Assembly: GCA_937929805.1 (NCBI GenBank)
Contig: CALFUT010000016.1
Span: 35,949-99,948 of the forward strand
Direction of reading: 5' to 3'
Source: an uncultured Pirellulaceae bacterium
GTDB lineage: Bacteria > Planctomycetota > Planctomycetia > Pirellulales > Pirellulaceae
Length of the DNA: 64,000 nucleotides
The position numbers were made by a program, and so were the translations under genes. Shown here in pieces: positions 8,277-17,568 of this stretch (position 1 is the stretch's first letter; each line of letters starts with the position of its first letter). Under the pieces are notes generated by a model. The model searched no databases and had not been told where the DNA came from. It saw nothing but the letters and a program-made list of their open reading frames with translations.

Positions 8277-9077
8277 TCATCTGGGCAGTTTCTTTAAAAA
8301 CGAGCCGAGATCAGATTGGTTTGGATCGATCGCGGAAGGGTCACCCGATTCATCGAACTGAAATTCAGCCGGGTCGATCGCGCTGGAGGCTTGAGGCTGG
8401 CCACTCACGTCCAAAGGCTCGGCCAGTTCAACTGCGGAGGAAGCCGAATCGGGCAAACCACGTAAGTTACTTAATGAGACAGAACTTTCAGAAACGTCTT
8501 GGCCCAATGCACTAGAAACATGGCCTGTGTCAGGTTCGGCAGCACTCAATCCGTTTTCTTGGTTTACCGATTGATTCGCTACCAGATAAGCCGCGTTGCT
8601 GACAGGATCAACTTTGCTCGCAATGTCGTGGGGGGAGCCTGTTGGTTTGATTGGCCCTGTTTCTTGATTGTCTGATTTTTTGGGGCTGGCTTCTGTGGCA
8701 TCCTCTTTCGCCGCCTGAGGGACATTGGAAGACAGCTCGATTGCCCGCGAGGCAGGAAGCTGGTCGCTCTCAGGCGCGTCGGTCACGTCGTAGACTGCAC
8801 GAAAAGTGACGTTTCCCAGAGTCAGCAGCTGGTTTGGCTCGAGCGGTTGATCGCCTTCAATTTTTTGATTGTTGACGAAGGTGCCATTCAGCGACCCCAA
8901 GTCTCGGACCATCAAACGCCCGTCCTGCTCGAAAATCTCTGTGTGGCGGCGGCTGACTAGGGGATGGGGCAGGGTAAGCGAAGCTTCTCGACCACGGCCG
9001 ATCACGGTAGGCAAACGCAGCTGAATTTCACTCGGCTTGGCGTCGCCACCAACGACCATCAGTTTCGCGTTTAACAT
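8277..9077 (-). CDS. FHA-domain protein
   Basis: A 266-residue cytoplasmic protein. GGAGG six bases before the ATG at 9077 supports the start. Residues ~1-95 are a complete forkhead-associated domain with the conserved phosphopeptide-contacting pieces: VIGRGREASLTLPHPLVSRRH, then RDLGSLNGTFVNNQ and LTLGNVTFR. FHA domains bind phosphothreonine. The remaining 170 residues are low-complexity, rich in Ser, Asp, Ala and Glu, with no recognisable domain, and probably disordered. The gene precedes a sigma factor gene on the same strand, which suggests that phosphorylation state is passed to transcription. No kinase gene lies in the window next to it. Confidence 0.9.
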   Translation of the reverse strand: MLNAKLMVVGGDAKPSEIQLRLPTVIGRGREASLTLPHPLVSRRHTEIFEQDGRLMVRDLGSLNGTFVNNQKIEGDQPLEPNQLLTLGNVTFRAVYDVTDAPESDQLPASRAIELSSNVPQAAKEDATEASPKKSDNQETGPIKPTGSPHDIASKVDPVSNAAYLVANQSVNQENGLSAAEPDTGHVSSALGQDVSESSVSLSNLRGLPDSASSAVELAEPLDVSGQPQASSAIDPAEFQFDESGDPSAIDPNQSDLGSFLKKLPR

Positions 9078-9502
9078 CTTCTGCCTCCGTATTCCGTAAA
9101 TACCAAGATTTTGCGACGGTCAAATCGAGGAGAGCATCTTGCCGATTAGATTCGGCGGCCCTCAATTTCTCTCGTTCACAAACCCGAGTCCACTCGGCGT
9201 CTTCATCTTTTCCCAATCCTTCACAACGCGGTCAGCCTTAAAAAAGTTCGTCACGGTCAGAAGATTCTGGATTGATCGGGATTGGCCCCAAAACCGGCTT
9301 CGACCTCGAAAATCGTGCGTTCTCCGTTCAACTTGCAGCCGACAGTCTACGTCATTTTCGACCTCAAATCAAACAATTGCTTGCAAAGGTAAAGCGGCTA
9401 GGATGGTTAAGAAGGCACTTGCGGAGGGAAAAGCGGCTCTTATAATGGTTTTTTCGGAGTGCCTAAACTTTTCGGGCCCCAATTCCGAAAGAATCAATCA
9501 AC
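9078..9502. other. Intergenic region upstream of the FHA gene and tRNA
   Basis: About 425 bases between the minus-strand FHA gene and the plus-strand tRNA. It should contain the promoters of both. No convincing coding region or structured element was found; open frames here lack ribosome-binding sites and family resemblance. Confidence 0.4.
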
Positions 9503-9575
9503 GCGGGTGTAGCTCAGTGGCTAGAGCGTCACGTTGCCAACGTGAATGTCGTCGGTTCGAATCCGATCACCCGCT
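9503..9575 (+). tRNA. tRNA-Gly (anticodon GCC)
   Basis: A 73-base cloverleaf. The acceptor arms GCGGGTG (9503-9509) and CACCCGC (9568-9574) pair fully. The D-arm GCTC...GAGC, the anticodon stem TCACG/CGTGA with loop TTGCCAA (anticodon GCC at 9536-9538), and the T-arm with GGTTCGAATCC all fit. The discriminator base is T at 9575 and CCA is not encoded. Confidence 0.97.
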
Positions 9576-9899
9576 CTCTTCTGGTTTTTTGCCAGAGATT
9601 GGCATGCCTAAATAACGGGATCTGAATTTCCATTGATCCCGATCGGGCCGCGGCTCGTGGATTTCCGCGATTGCCTGCCATTCGGGCCAACTTCCGCTTG
9701 AAGGCTGGCCTCCTTAGGATGCTCGCGGACGAAATCCGACTTCATTCTGCTTTCGCGTCGGACTCAACTCCAAACGACAAATTACGTCGGAGCGGTTGTT
9801 CTTGGTGCTTTGTGAATACTAAAAATCCGGGTTGGCCTTCAGCGGAAACTAGTTGATCGCAATGCTAACGATCACCGGGCAACCCGAAAATTAAGGTGT
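9576..9899. other. Intergenic region downstream of tRNA-Gly
   Basis: Contains no gene that I can support. A weak hairpin with a T-run (CTTCTGG...CCAGAG, about 9578-9597) directly after the tRNA could end its transcript. The rest up to the palindromic element shows no motif. Confidence 0.35.
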
Positions 9900-10017
9900 G
9901 ACCAAGCACTAGTGCTTCATCCAGATTTAATTTTAGGGTTGCCGATACGTTTCGTTAGGTCTTTGCCGAGCTGAAACGAATTACCAACCCTAAAATCTAA
10001 GTTAGACCAAGCACTAG
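9900..10017. repeat. Palindromic MITE-like element flanked by 13-bp direct repeats
   Basis: GACCAAGCACTAG occurs at 9900-9912 and again at 10005-10017. Between them lies an imperfect inverted repeat: TTTTAGGGTTG (9931-9941) pairs with CAACCCTAAAA (9985-9995), with further pairing inward (CGTTTCG against GAAACGAAT). The outer AGATTTAA side also pairs partly with ATCTAAGTT. It has no coding capacity. The layout resembles a small non-autonomous element between the tRNA and trigger factor genes. Only one copy was noticed in the window. Confidence 0.6.
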
Positions 10018-10167
10018 CGATTCCCTCACTCCTTTCAAAAATGTCTCGGAAACTGGGTAAAAGACGCCTGTAGATCGGCGGTGAATCCGATACAATGCCG
10101 GACCAAAATTTGAACTTTTAGTCGTAAGCCCGTCCAATTGACGGCTGGCCTCTCAGGAACATTGAAC

Positions 10168-11652
10168 GTGAATACTGAAACGACCGATCCGATCGCCACC
10201 GAGGAAGAAAAGCAAAAACTCGATCTGGCCGTGGACATTAAGGAAAAAAGTGCGTGCGAACGCCACATCACCGTGACCGTCCCTCGATCGGACATCGAGC
10301 GATACTTCGCCAAGCAGTTTGATGAATTGGTGCCTCACGCTGAAGTTCCCGGTTTCCGAACGGGTCGTGCCCCTCGGCAACTGGTTGAAAAGAAATTCCG
10401 GAAGCAGCTTGGCGATCAGGTGAAGGGTTCCATTTTGATGGACAGCCTGACTCAGATTAGCGAGAGCGAAGAATTCTCGGCGATCAGCGAGCCGGATCTT
10501 GATTTCGAACAGGTCAACATCCCGGAAGAGGGTGACCTGACTTACGAATTCAACATCGAAGTTCGTCCCGAATTTGACATGCCCAAGTGGGAAGGTCTTT
10601 CGCTTGAGCGGCCCGAGCATGAGTTCACCGATGCCGATGTCGATGCGGAAATCGCAAAACTTGGTTCCCGTTTCTCGGACATGGTTCCTGTTGAAGACGC
10701 GGTGAAAGCCGGCGACTACTTGGTCTGCAACGTCACCAGCAGCGACGGTGACGAAGTGATCGCGGAAGAAGAAGAGCTGACCATCGAAGTTCTGCCGACG
10801 CTCAGTTTGGCGGACTGCGTCGTGGAAGGGTTCGACAAACTGGTTATTGGGTCGGAAGCGGACGATACGGTCACCACCAAGGTCACGATTAACGAGTTCT
10901 CAGACAACGAAGCGTTACGCGGCAAAGAAATCGACTTGTCGATCGAAATTTTGGACGTGAAGCGTGTCGAGCAGCAAGCCTCGGACGAATTGGTGGCCCA
11001 GCTTGGCATGGAGTCGGCTGACCAACTGAAGGAAATGATTCGATCGACGCTTGAAAGCCGTTTGCAGTATGCTCAGCGCGAGCAAATTCGTGAACAGATC
11101 AACAAGTCGTTGACCGAGTCAGCCAACTGGGAACTGCCTCCTGATCTGTTGCGTCGCCAATCACGACGTGAACTGGATCGTTCGGTGATTGAGATGCGTT
11201 CTAGCGGTTTCTCCGAGCAGGAAATTCAGGCTCGCGAAAACTTGTTGCGTCAAAATGTGCTGGCAAAGACCGAGTCCTTACTGAAAGAGCACTTCATCCT
11301 TGAGCGAATTGCGGAAGATCAGGACATCGAAGCCGACACGACCGACTACGATCTTGAGGTCACTCGAATCGCCATGCAGCAGAACGACTCGCCGCGTCGC
11401 GTTCGTGCCCGACTTGAGCGTTCGGGACAAATTGACTCGTTGCGAAACATGATCATCGAGCGGAAAGTGATCGAAAAAATCACTGACAAGGCGACCTTCA
11501 AAGCAACCAAGTATGAAATTGAAGGCTCCTCAGACACGGCGGCGATTGATTTCTTCGCCGCTGGCGGAAGCGATCGAGCGATCCCGGAAGCGAAATACGA
11601 AGGTGGCGAAGCCGAGCCGATCCCTGGCATGGACAAGGTAGAACGAGACTAA
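10168..11652 (+). CDS. tig: Trigger factor, ribosome-associated peptidyl-prolyl isomerase/chaperone
   Basis: A 494-residue trigger factor. The GTG at 10168 is chosen because AGGAA (10155-10159) sits eight bases upstream; in-frame TTG codons at 10138 and 10162 are worse placed. The N-terminal ribosome-binding domain has the signature VPGFRTGRAP at about residue 70. A central FKBP-like domain follows (KAGDYLVCNVTSSDG to LRGKEIDLSIEILDVKRV), and then the long helical chaperone arms with many Glu, Gln and Arg. The family usually has about 430-450 residues, so this one carries an extra ~45 residues, mostly an N-terminal acidic leader and a disordered C-terminal tail. Two clpP genes follow on the same strand, the classic quality-control neighbourhood, separated here by a terminator. 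Confidence 0.95.
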   Translation: MNTETTDPIATEEEKQKLDLAVDIKEKSACERHITVTVPRSDIERYFAKQFDELVPHAEVPGFRTGRAPRQLVEKKFRKQLGDQVKGSILMDSLTQISESEEFSAISEPDLDFEQVNIPEEGDLTYEFNIEVRPEFDMPKWEGLSLERPEHEFTDADVDAEIAKLGSRFSDMVPVEDAVKAGDYLVCNVTSSDGDEVIAEEEELTIEVLPTLSLADCVVEGFDKLVIGSEADDTVTTKVTINEFSDNEALRGKEIDLSIEILDVKRVEQQASDELVAQLGMESADQLKEMIRSTLESRLQYAQREQIREQINKSLTESANWELPPDLLRRQSRRELDRSVIEMRSSGFSEQEIQARENLLRQNVLAKTESLLKEHFILERIAEDQDIEADTTDYDLEVTRIAMQQNDSPRRVRARLERSGQIDSLRNMIIERKVIEKITDKATFKATKYEIEGSSDTAAIDFFAAGGSDRAIPEAKYEGGEAEPIPGMDKVERD

Positions 11653-11690
11653 CCTGGCTTCGGGCCTTCGGTCTTTCGACGGACCTCATT

Positions 11691-11725
11691 GGACGCGTAC
11701 TGATTTCAGTTCGCGTCCTTTTTTT
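11691..11725 (+). terminator. Rho-independent terminator after trigger factor
   Basis: GGACGCG (11691-11697) pairs with CGCGTCC (11712-11718), with partial pairing of ACTGA/TCAGT inside, followed by an uninterrupted run of T to 11725. It lies 39 bases after the trigger factor stop codon and so separates that gene from the clpP pair. Confidence 0.88.
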
Positions 11726-12050
11726 GTGAGTTTTCCCGCGGAAGCCGTCGGCGGGATGGACGAACTTAGATATCGGCCCTCCCAAATTCACACGTCCCTC
11801 CGACCGCAAGGTTGTTGACGCCCAATGTCTCCGGTTGGATAGCTGTCGTGGTCTTGCCTCTGAACAGGCATCCCGTTACCGTTGCGTTTGTTAACAGCGT
11901 ATTTCACGGGGCGTTTTTGCCCTCATATGAACTCACCCCGGCTTGACCAAGCAGCAAGGTCGACGAATCTCGATTCGGCTTCGACCAGAATTGATTGGCT
12001 AACGTCCGGTTTGCCCAACCGATCACGGCTTGAATTGCGAAAAGGATTTA

Positions 12051-12731
12051 GTGTTGAACAACATTTCACAACATTCAGAAGGTTCTTTCCTGTCTTCACA
12101 GATGGCCGGTCGCGACCCACTGAGCGAACTACAAAACTCGTACTCGGCCGCTTCGTATCAGCGACAGCGTCAGATGACGCTGGGTGATCTGCTGCTGGAA
12201 AACCGGATCGTGTTCCTGCAAGGCGAGATCCACACCGGCAACGCGAACGAACTAATCATGAAGTTGCTGTACCTGCAAAGTGAAAACAAGAAGAAGCCTA
12301 TCAACTTCTATCTAAATTCACCGGGCGGTGACGTGGTTGCTACGCTGGCGATTTATGACGTGATGCAAATCATGTCGTGCCCAGTCCAGACGTTCTGCGT
12401 TGGCCAAGCTGCCAGTGGAGCGGCTGTGCTGCTTGCCGGTGGAACCAAAGGAAAACGATATTGCCTGCCGCACTCTCGCGTGATGATTCACCAGCCTTAT
12501 GGCGGCGTCAGTGGCCAGATTAGCGATATCGAAATTCAGGCGGACGAAATCATTCGCAATCGATCGGTACTGAACGAAGTACTTGCCAAACACACTAACA
12601 AATCCGTCGAACAGATCGCCAAAGATACCGATCGCGACTTTTTCCTGACCGCAGAACAGGCAAAAGAGTACGGTCTGGTAGATGAAATCACCATCGTCCA
12701 GCAAAAAGATGAAGAAGACGACGACGATTGA
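12051..12731 (+). CDS. clpP: ATP-dependent Clp protease proteolytic subunit, diverged paralogue
   Basis: A 226-residue ClpP homologue. The GTG at 12051 or the next TTG at 12054 follows AAGGA (12042-12046); an in-frame TTG at 12030 lies upstream of that site. The catalytic triad can be read as Ser122 in GQAASGAA, His147 in MIHQP and Asp196 in DTDRD. The nucleophile motif differs from the usual GQAASMGA by a Met to Gly change. The N-terminal 40 residues are longer than usual and the C-terminus ends in an acidic run (KDEEDDDD). A canonical clpP lies 141 bases downstream, so the two may form a mixed tetradecamer, as known for other bacteria with two ClpPs. No clpX is adjacent. Confidence 0.93.
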   Translation: MLNNISQHSEGSFLSSQMAGRDPLSELQNSYSAASYQRQRQMTLGDLLLENRIVFLQGEIHTGNANELIMKLLYLQSENKKKPINFYLNSPGGDVVATLAIYDVMQIMSCPVQTFCVGQAASGAAVLLAGGTKGKRYCLPHSRVMIHQPYGGVSGQISDIEIQADEIIRNRSVLNEVLAKHTNKSVEQIAKDTDRDFFLTAEQAKEYGLVDEITIVQQKDEEDDDD

Positions 12732-12872
12732 TTGTCCGATGGAGACTCGCGCTTTGCCAAACCAAGTTTCTAGAATTGGCAAAGCACTCGAATAAGAAAT
12801 TTTCTAACGACCTGTCTTGCGGCGTGAGTATTCAAACTTTCCGCGTCGTCATTTTTACGGAGCAACTTCCCA

Positions 12873-13469
12873 ATGGCATACGTTCCCTACGTAGTCGATA
12901 ACACCGGACGCGACGAACGCGTCTATGACATTTACAGCCGACTGCTGAAAGATCGCATCATTTTTCTCGGGACTCAGGTCACGGCCGATCTGGCCAACTC
13001 GCTGGTCGCTCAGATGCTGTTCCTTCAGTCCGAGGACCCGAAAAAAGATATCAACCTGTACATTAACTCGCCCGGTGGTAGCGTCACCGCTGGCATGGCG
13101 ATCTATGACACCATGCAGTTTATCTCGTGTGACGTGGCCACGTATTGCATGGGCCAAGCCGCTTCGATGGGAGCCATGCTGCTGACGGCGGGAGCCAAAG
13201 GTAAACGCTATGCATTGCCAAATGCCAGCATCATGATCCACCAACCTCTGGCAGGGATGCAGGGAACGGCGGAAGAAATCATGATTCACCGTGCGGAATT
13301 TCGACGCACGAAGGAACGATTGAACAACCTGCTTAGCCAGCACTCGGGCCGTACGCTTGAAGAAATCGAGCAAAACACCGATCGAGACAACTTCATGACC
13401 GCCGAAGAAGCTCTGGAGTTCAACCTGATCGACAAGGTTGTCACGGAATTGAAAGAGACTGAGGCCTAA
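12873..13469 (+). CDS. clpP: ATP-dependent Clp protease proteolytic subunit, canonical
   Basis: A 198-residue ClpP of standard length. The serine-protease triad is complete: Ser98 in GQAASMGA, His123 in MIHQP and Asp172 in TDRD. The hydrophobic dimer strand [20 protein letters not shown] is intact. ClpP forms the barrel of a self-compartmentalised protease that degrades unfolded substrates fed by ClpX or ClpA/C. It follows a diverged paralogue on the same strand and is itself followed by a strong terminator, so this gene ends the transcription unit. GGAG lies about nine bases before the start. Confidence 0.96.
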   Translation: MAYVPYVVDNTGRDERVYDIYSRLLKDRIIFLGTQVTADLANSLVAQMLFLQSEDPKKDINLYINSPGGSVTAGMAIYDTMQFISCDVATYCMGQAASMGAMLLTAGAKGKRYALPNASIMIHQPLAGMQGTAEEIMIHRAEFRRTKERLNNLLSQHSGRTLEEIEQNTDRDNFMTAEEALEFNLIDKVVTELKETEA

Positions 13470-13503
13470 ACTTTAATCTGGGTGACTCGCTTTTTAGACA
13501 CGC

Positions 13504-13534
13504 AACAGCTCGGCAAATCGCCGAGCTGTTTTCG
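13504..13534 (+). terminator. Rho-independent terminator after the clpP pair
   Basis: AACAGCTCGGC (13504-13514) and GCCGAGCTGTT (13520-13530) form a perfect 11-bp stem with the five-base loop AAATC, followed by a short T-run. It lies 34 bases after the clpP stop codon. Confidence 0.9.
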
Positions 13535-13671
13535 TATCCACTCATGCCATCGGCCAATCGCTAGCAGCCGAAGGATTCAGATGACATTGCGACACTCTGC
13601 TGAAATTCGCTACACGTCTAGTTGGATTACGTCTTTTTTTCGTTGGAATGGTCGTTTTGCGAGCCAACCAG

Positions 13672-14886
13672 ATGCGTTTCTTCGGTCTCTTTTTGTTTCT
13701 CATGCTTGTTGCCGTCGGCTGCAACGCGGACCCTCGCTGTCGTCGCGAGACCGCACTGCTACGCGCCGAGATTTTGGACCTTGAGGATAAACTTGCGTTT
13801 GCGACCGCCGGTTCGTACTACGATGGCGAAGTAATTTCATCGCCCGGTGAAGTGATTATCTCGGACTCAATGGTGGATTCGGGAAGCCAAATCATCTACG
13901 AATCGGAAGTGCCGTACTCGTCTACCACGACGCTTCAACCGCCCATGGAACTGGAAGTACAACATCAGATTTTTCCTGACTCGATGCCCGGCTCAACAGC
14001 GACACCTTCTCAACCGGTTGAAGTTGACGAGTTCGATATTGAAATCGACTCACCTGAGCTGCCAGAAAAACTGAAGTTACCAAACAATAATGGCTCAAAA
14101 ATTCGGCGCCCCGGAACACGGCAGCGTGAGCGATCGCTACCGGAAACGGAAATCACACTGGACGATTCGCCCGTTGAGCTGGATATCGATTTCGCGGATG
14201 AGGCAACCGAATTCATCACCGAGATCATCGTTAACCGCCATGCAAGTGTCGGACAGAACATAGACGGTCGGACAGGTGACGAAGGTTTGAATCTATTGGT
14301 TCAGCCAAGGACTGCTGATGGCACAGTCCATGTCGTGGCCGGCGAGCTATCGGTTGATTTGATCGATCCTAAAGCGTCGCCCGACGAGCAAGCGATTGGG
14401 CATTGGCAATTCCTGCCTGCCGAGACTGAGCTGTTTTTCGCGTCGGACCGCCAGCAAGGGGAGGGCATCCTGCTGCATCTTCCGTGGGAGCAGAATCTGC
14501 CAACCCATCACAACCTAGTCGTTGCGGTTTCGTTTACCACGCCTGACGGCCGGCTCCTCAGCACGTCGTCACGATTGCGTGTTGATCCACCCTCGGCAGA
14601 TTATTCACCGGACGATCCACAGGTTACCGGCTGGACCGAGCGAGACACACGCTGGGAAATCGGAACCCACAATCAGTCTGCCCAAAATGACGCCGACCGA
14701 TGGACCAAATCTCGCCAGCAGAACCGCCGCGCCGAAGATCAGTTCGCAAATGACAGAGCCTTTGATTTTGAAAATGGCAATTCAAGGCAGCGTAGCGACT
14801 CAATGACTCGACCTCGCGTCAAAGCCATTCCTGCCAGCTCGATTCGTCCTGCGACGCAGCTACCCAGCTGGCGACCCGTTCGATAG
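13672..14886 (+). CDS. Lipoprotein of unknown function
   Basis: A 404-residue predicted lipoprotein. The ATG at 13672 gives a short basic n-region, a hydrophobic core (FFGLFLFLMLVAV) and a lipobox AVGC with the modified Cys at about residue 17. An in-frame start at 13648 adds eight residues. A short coiled-coil follows the lipidation site (ETALLRAEILDLEDKL), which recalls the cell-envelope coiled-coil lipoproteins. The middle (residues ~60-190) is acidic and Pro/Ser-rich, probably a spacer. Residues ~190-310 look like a compact beta domain with LLVQPRTADGTVHVVAGELSVDLIDP. The C-terminus is again low-complexity and Arg/Gln-rich. I do not recognise the family. Confidence 0.72.
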   Translation: MRFFGLFLFLMLVAVGCNADPRCRRETALLRAEILDLEDKLAFATAGSYYDGEVISSPGEVIISDSMVDSGSQIIYESEVPYSSTTTLQPPMELEVQHQIFPDSMPGSTATPSQPVEVDEFDIEIDSPELPEKLKLPNNNGSKIRRPGTRQRERSLPETEITLDDSPVELDIDFADEATEFITEIIVNRHASVGQNIDGRTGDEGLNLLVQPRTADGTVHVVAGELSVDLIDPKASPDEQAIGHWQFLPAETELFFASDRQQGEGILLHLPWEQNLPTHHNLVVAVSFTTPDGRLLSTSSRLRVDPPSADYSPDDPQVTGWTERDTRWEIGTHNQSAQNDADRWTKSRQQNRRAEDQFANDRAFDFENGNSRQRSDSMTRPRVKAIPASSIRPATQLPSWRPVR

Positions 14887-14967
14887 AGCGTGTGGACAAA
14901 AGCTCGACAGCATTGAACCCGGCCAACGCCTCGCACCAAATTGAAGGCAGCCGAACGATCAGCGAGT

Positions 14968-17202
14968 TTATTTTGCCGCGCTGGTTGCCGTACGCTTGCG
15001 GGCCCGTGAGAATTTTTGAGACGGGTAGCTTGCCTGCTGAGCCTTCGTTCGACTCGCAGGCGAATCATCGATGGAAACGCCTACCCAGCCATCGGTCAGA
15101 ACCAGTTGCGTGATCCCCAAGGCGCTGCCAGCCATCCGCTGAATCTTGTCAGACAGGACATTCACGCGGTACTCGGACTTGAACATCACTTCAAATACGG
15201 TTCGCAGCGCGACTTGGTCGCTGAAGCGAAGACGTTTGCCCTTCAGCCGAATCCCTTCGTCCGATTGCACCAGCACAACGGTGCCGTTTTCGACGCGAGG
15301 CACATACGACGTTTTGACTCGCAGCCGTTTCCACTTTGTCCCGTCTCCAATCTGCATGGATGCCAGATTCAGTTCGACGGTTACCTTTTGATCATTCAAT
15401 CGAATGCGAATCGGATCCAAAGGAGCGAACTCGAACTCTGCCTCGGGAGGATCGTCGTTCTCGCCAACGGCAGTGACTTCGTTGGTTGCGAACATGTCTC
15501 GAAAATGATCCCGAAGCTCTTTGGCGGTGAACGTCTGGCCGTTCAAACCCATTCGCATAATGACGTTGTTCATGACCGATTCATGAACCTGACAGCTGCA
15601 CAAACTACCGGCTGCTGCCGCAGGACGAGCGCTGCTGGCGGCCATCTGATCGCGACCCGCAAGCCGGTAACGCATGATCACTTCACCTTCGGTCGTGCTC
15701 ATCTGGACTGGCTCCGGTTCCAGGTCCAGTGCCAGCAAGGGCTGTAACACGTTGTTGTATAAAGAGCCTCGCATCTGCCGAAGTTCTTTTTCGACTTTCT
15801 CCTGCATTCGCTCGGATGCCTGACGCTCGACTTTGTTTTGCACCAACTTCTGCGTCCGCGGAGCCTCGTCTTCGATCTTCTGCGACGCAATCTTGCGGGC
15901 CAAGCGACCGAACAGAGGAACTCCATCAAGCTTCGATCGCATTGCAACGACCCGCTGATTGGCGGTCGAATAGGCGACGGGTGTCTCAGAAGAATCAATG
16001 CCGTCCCGACCAAACGCGAGCCGCTGAAAAACTTGAAATCGAGCCAAGCCTTGGTTCTGAATCGCAAATCCATCGCGGCGAGCCACCGTATTCGAACGCA
16101 CGGTGCCGACAGTTTGAAGGCGTAGCTGGACTTGATTGGGATCAGGAATCAGTTCAACTTGAAGCCGGTTCGAGATGTAGCTCTGACCAGAAACGGCCGC
16201 TCCCAAGATCTGATCCGACACCGGCTCTCGTGTTGCCGGAATCTCTGGAACCATTCGGTTGAGCAATTCACCACTGACCGCCAACCGCACGTTCGCATTT
16301 CGGTAGTGCTGCTGAATTGCTTCGGCCGCTGCTTGGTCGCGAGAGTCTTCTGACCAAACAAGGTCTTGAAACACATCATTCAACCGGAATTCCGTCGCAC
16401 CCGTTGGGTGTTGTTCGTGCTGCTCCATTCGCTGCAAAAATTCTTCAACCGCAATGGGCTCCGATGCAGACTGTCTGAGAATCGAAATCAGCTGGGGATC
16501 AAAGATCTGTTGGAGATACTCATGCTGTTCCGGCTTGAGCACGGGCGAGTAAATTCGGCTAAGAGTTTTTCGAGCCGCGTTCTTCTGACGATCCACATCC
16601 GGATTGAGTGAATTGAACTCGCGCTTCAAATCATCAAGCAGCAAGTATTCAGTCCACTCATCGTCCAAGGCTTGAAACCGAATGCGTCCGTGTTTCGCCA
16701 ACATGAAAGCCGCCCGCGGCTGCGATGACACGGCGGAATCAACAGTTGCGGCTACAATGCCTGAAAGAGAGCTCCACACGGCGATTCGGCGATCCAGACC
16801 GTATTGGATTTGATACACACGATTGACCAGCTCCGAAGTAGCTGCCGTCGATCGCAACGCTGTGCCCTTCTGAAGCGATCTTGCTACATCAGTCACTCGC
16901 TGGGATTGGCGACGAAGCTGAGCAATGCGTGTCTGAATCGTCTGAAGATCAGCTGGCTTGATCGGAGGACCAAGCTTTACCGCTGACATTGAATTGAGAA
17001 GGTCACGGGTGCTAGTCGCCCAAGCTTCCGCAGGAGTGTCTTGAAACTGCTCAAGCTGCTCCAGCAACTTGGAGGAAGCCGGCCATGAGGCTGGTTCTCC
17101 AGTCGACGAATCGGCGGCGTTGAGAAAGTTGGGCCGCATGAAGGCAGCCAAAACACAGGCGACAACGAACAGGCGAAGCGGCACGTCAAATCTCGATCGC
17201 AT
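14968..17202 (-). CDS. Large exported protein of unknown function
   Basis: A 744-residue protein that I cannot assign. The start at 17202 places a signal peptide at residues 1-30 (two Arg, a hydrophobic core around LFVVACVLAAFM, then NAAD); a longer reading frame begins at 17310 but would bury this leader. Residues ~60-300 are Gln/Arg/Leu-rich helices. The second half is rich in beta-strand-like sequence, including EVIMRYRLAGRDQMAASS, IRIRLNDQKVTVELNLASMQIGD and a C-terminal GITQLVLTDGWVGVSI. A Cys pair (CSCQ) lies near residue 530. No enzyme motif was seen. The size, leader and beta-rich C-terminus fit a periplasmic or outer-membrane-associated protein. The gene stands between a convergent lipoprotein gene and rsmD. 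Confidence 0.75.
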   Translation of the reverse strand: MRSRFDVPLRLFVVACVLAAFMRPNFLNAADSSTGEPASWPASSKLLEQLEQFQDTPAEAWATSTRDLLNSMSAVKLGPPIKPADLQTIQTRIAQLRRQSQRVTDVARSLQKGTALRSTAATSELVNRVYQIQYGLDRRIAVWSSLSGIVAATVDSAVSSQPRAAFMLAKHGRIRFQALDDEWTEYLLLDDLKREFNSLNPDVDRQKNAARKTLSRIYSPVLKPEQHEYLQQIFDPQLISILRQSASEPIAVEEFLQRMEQHEQHPTGATEFRLNDVFQDLVWSEDSRDQAAAEAIQQHYRNANVRLAVSGELLNRMVPEIPATREPVSDQILGAAVSGQSYISNRLQVELIPDPNQVQLRLQTVGTVRSNTVARRDGFAIQNQGLARFQVFQRLAFGRDGIDSSETPVAYSTANQRVVAMRSKLDGVPLFGRLARKIASQKIEDEAPRTQKLVQNKVERQASERMQEKVEKELRQMRGSLYNNVLQPLLALDLEPEPVQMSTTEGEVIMRYRLAGRDQMAASSARPAAAAGSLCSCQVHESVMNNVIMRMGLNGQTFTAKELRDHFRDMFATNEVTAVGENDDPPEAEFEFAPLDPIRIRLNDQKVTVELNLASMQIGDGTKWKRLRVKTSYVPRVENGTVVLVQSDEGIRLKGKRLRFSDQVALRTVFEVMFKSEYRVNVLSDKIQRMAGSALGITQLVLTDGWVGVSIDDSPASRTKAQQASYPSQKFSRARKRTATSAAK

Positions 17203-17568
17203 TAAGTCCCCAGCCCCCGACAGCAATCCATTGCAGATGGTGTGCGTACTCGCGTTCCGTTTGAAGCACCTTGGCCATGCTGGCACCGAACCGGTATCAG
17301 CAAGCAGCAAACGCTAAACAGTTCGCACAGACTTTCGCCTCACCTCAAAAGTCATCACGCACTCGTTACCATTTCATCGGTGCCAGTTTGCGGCTCAGTC
17401 GAGCCTGATCGAACAATCCGAGCAGTCATTTCTCCATTGAAACATCACAATGGTAAGCTCAACGGCTTTCGCTGATTATCGGGATGGCCGACGTCGCAAA
17501 ACTTGTCAAACCCTGCGGATTGGCGGGACATTGACGGCCAATGCGGGTTGCCAAAAATGACGCCAGAA

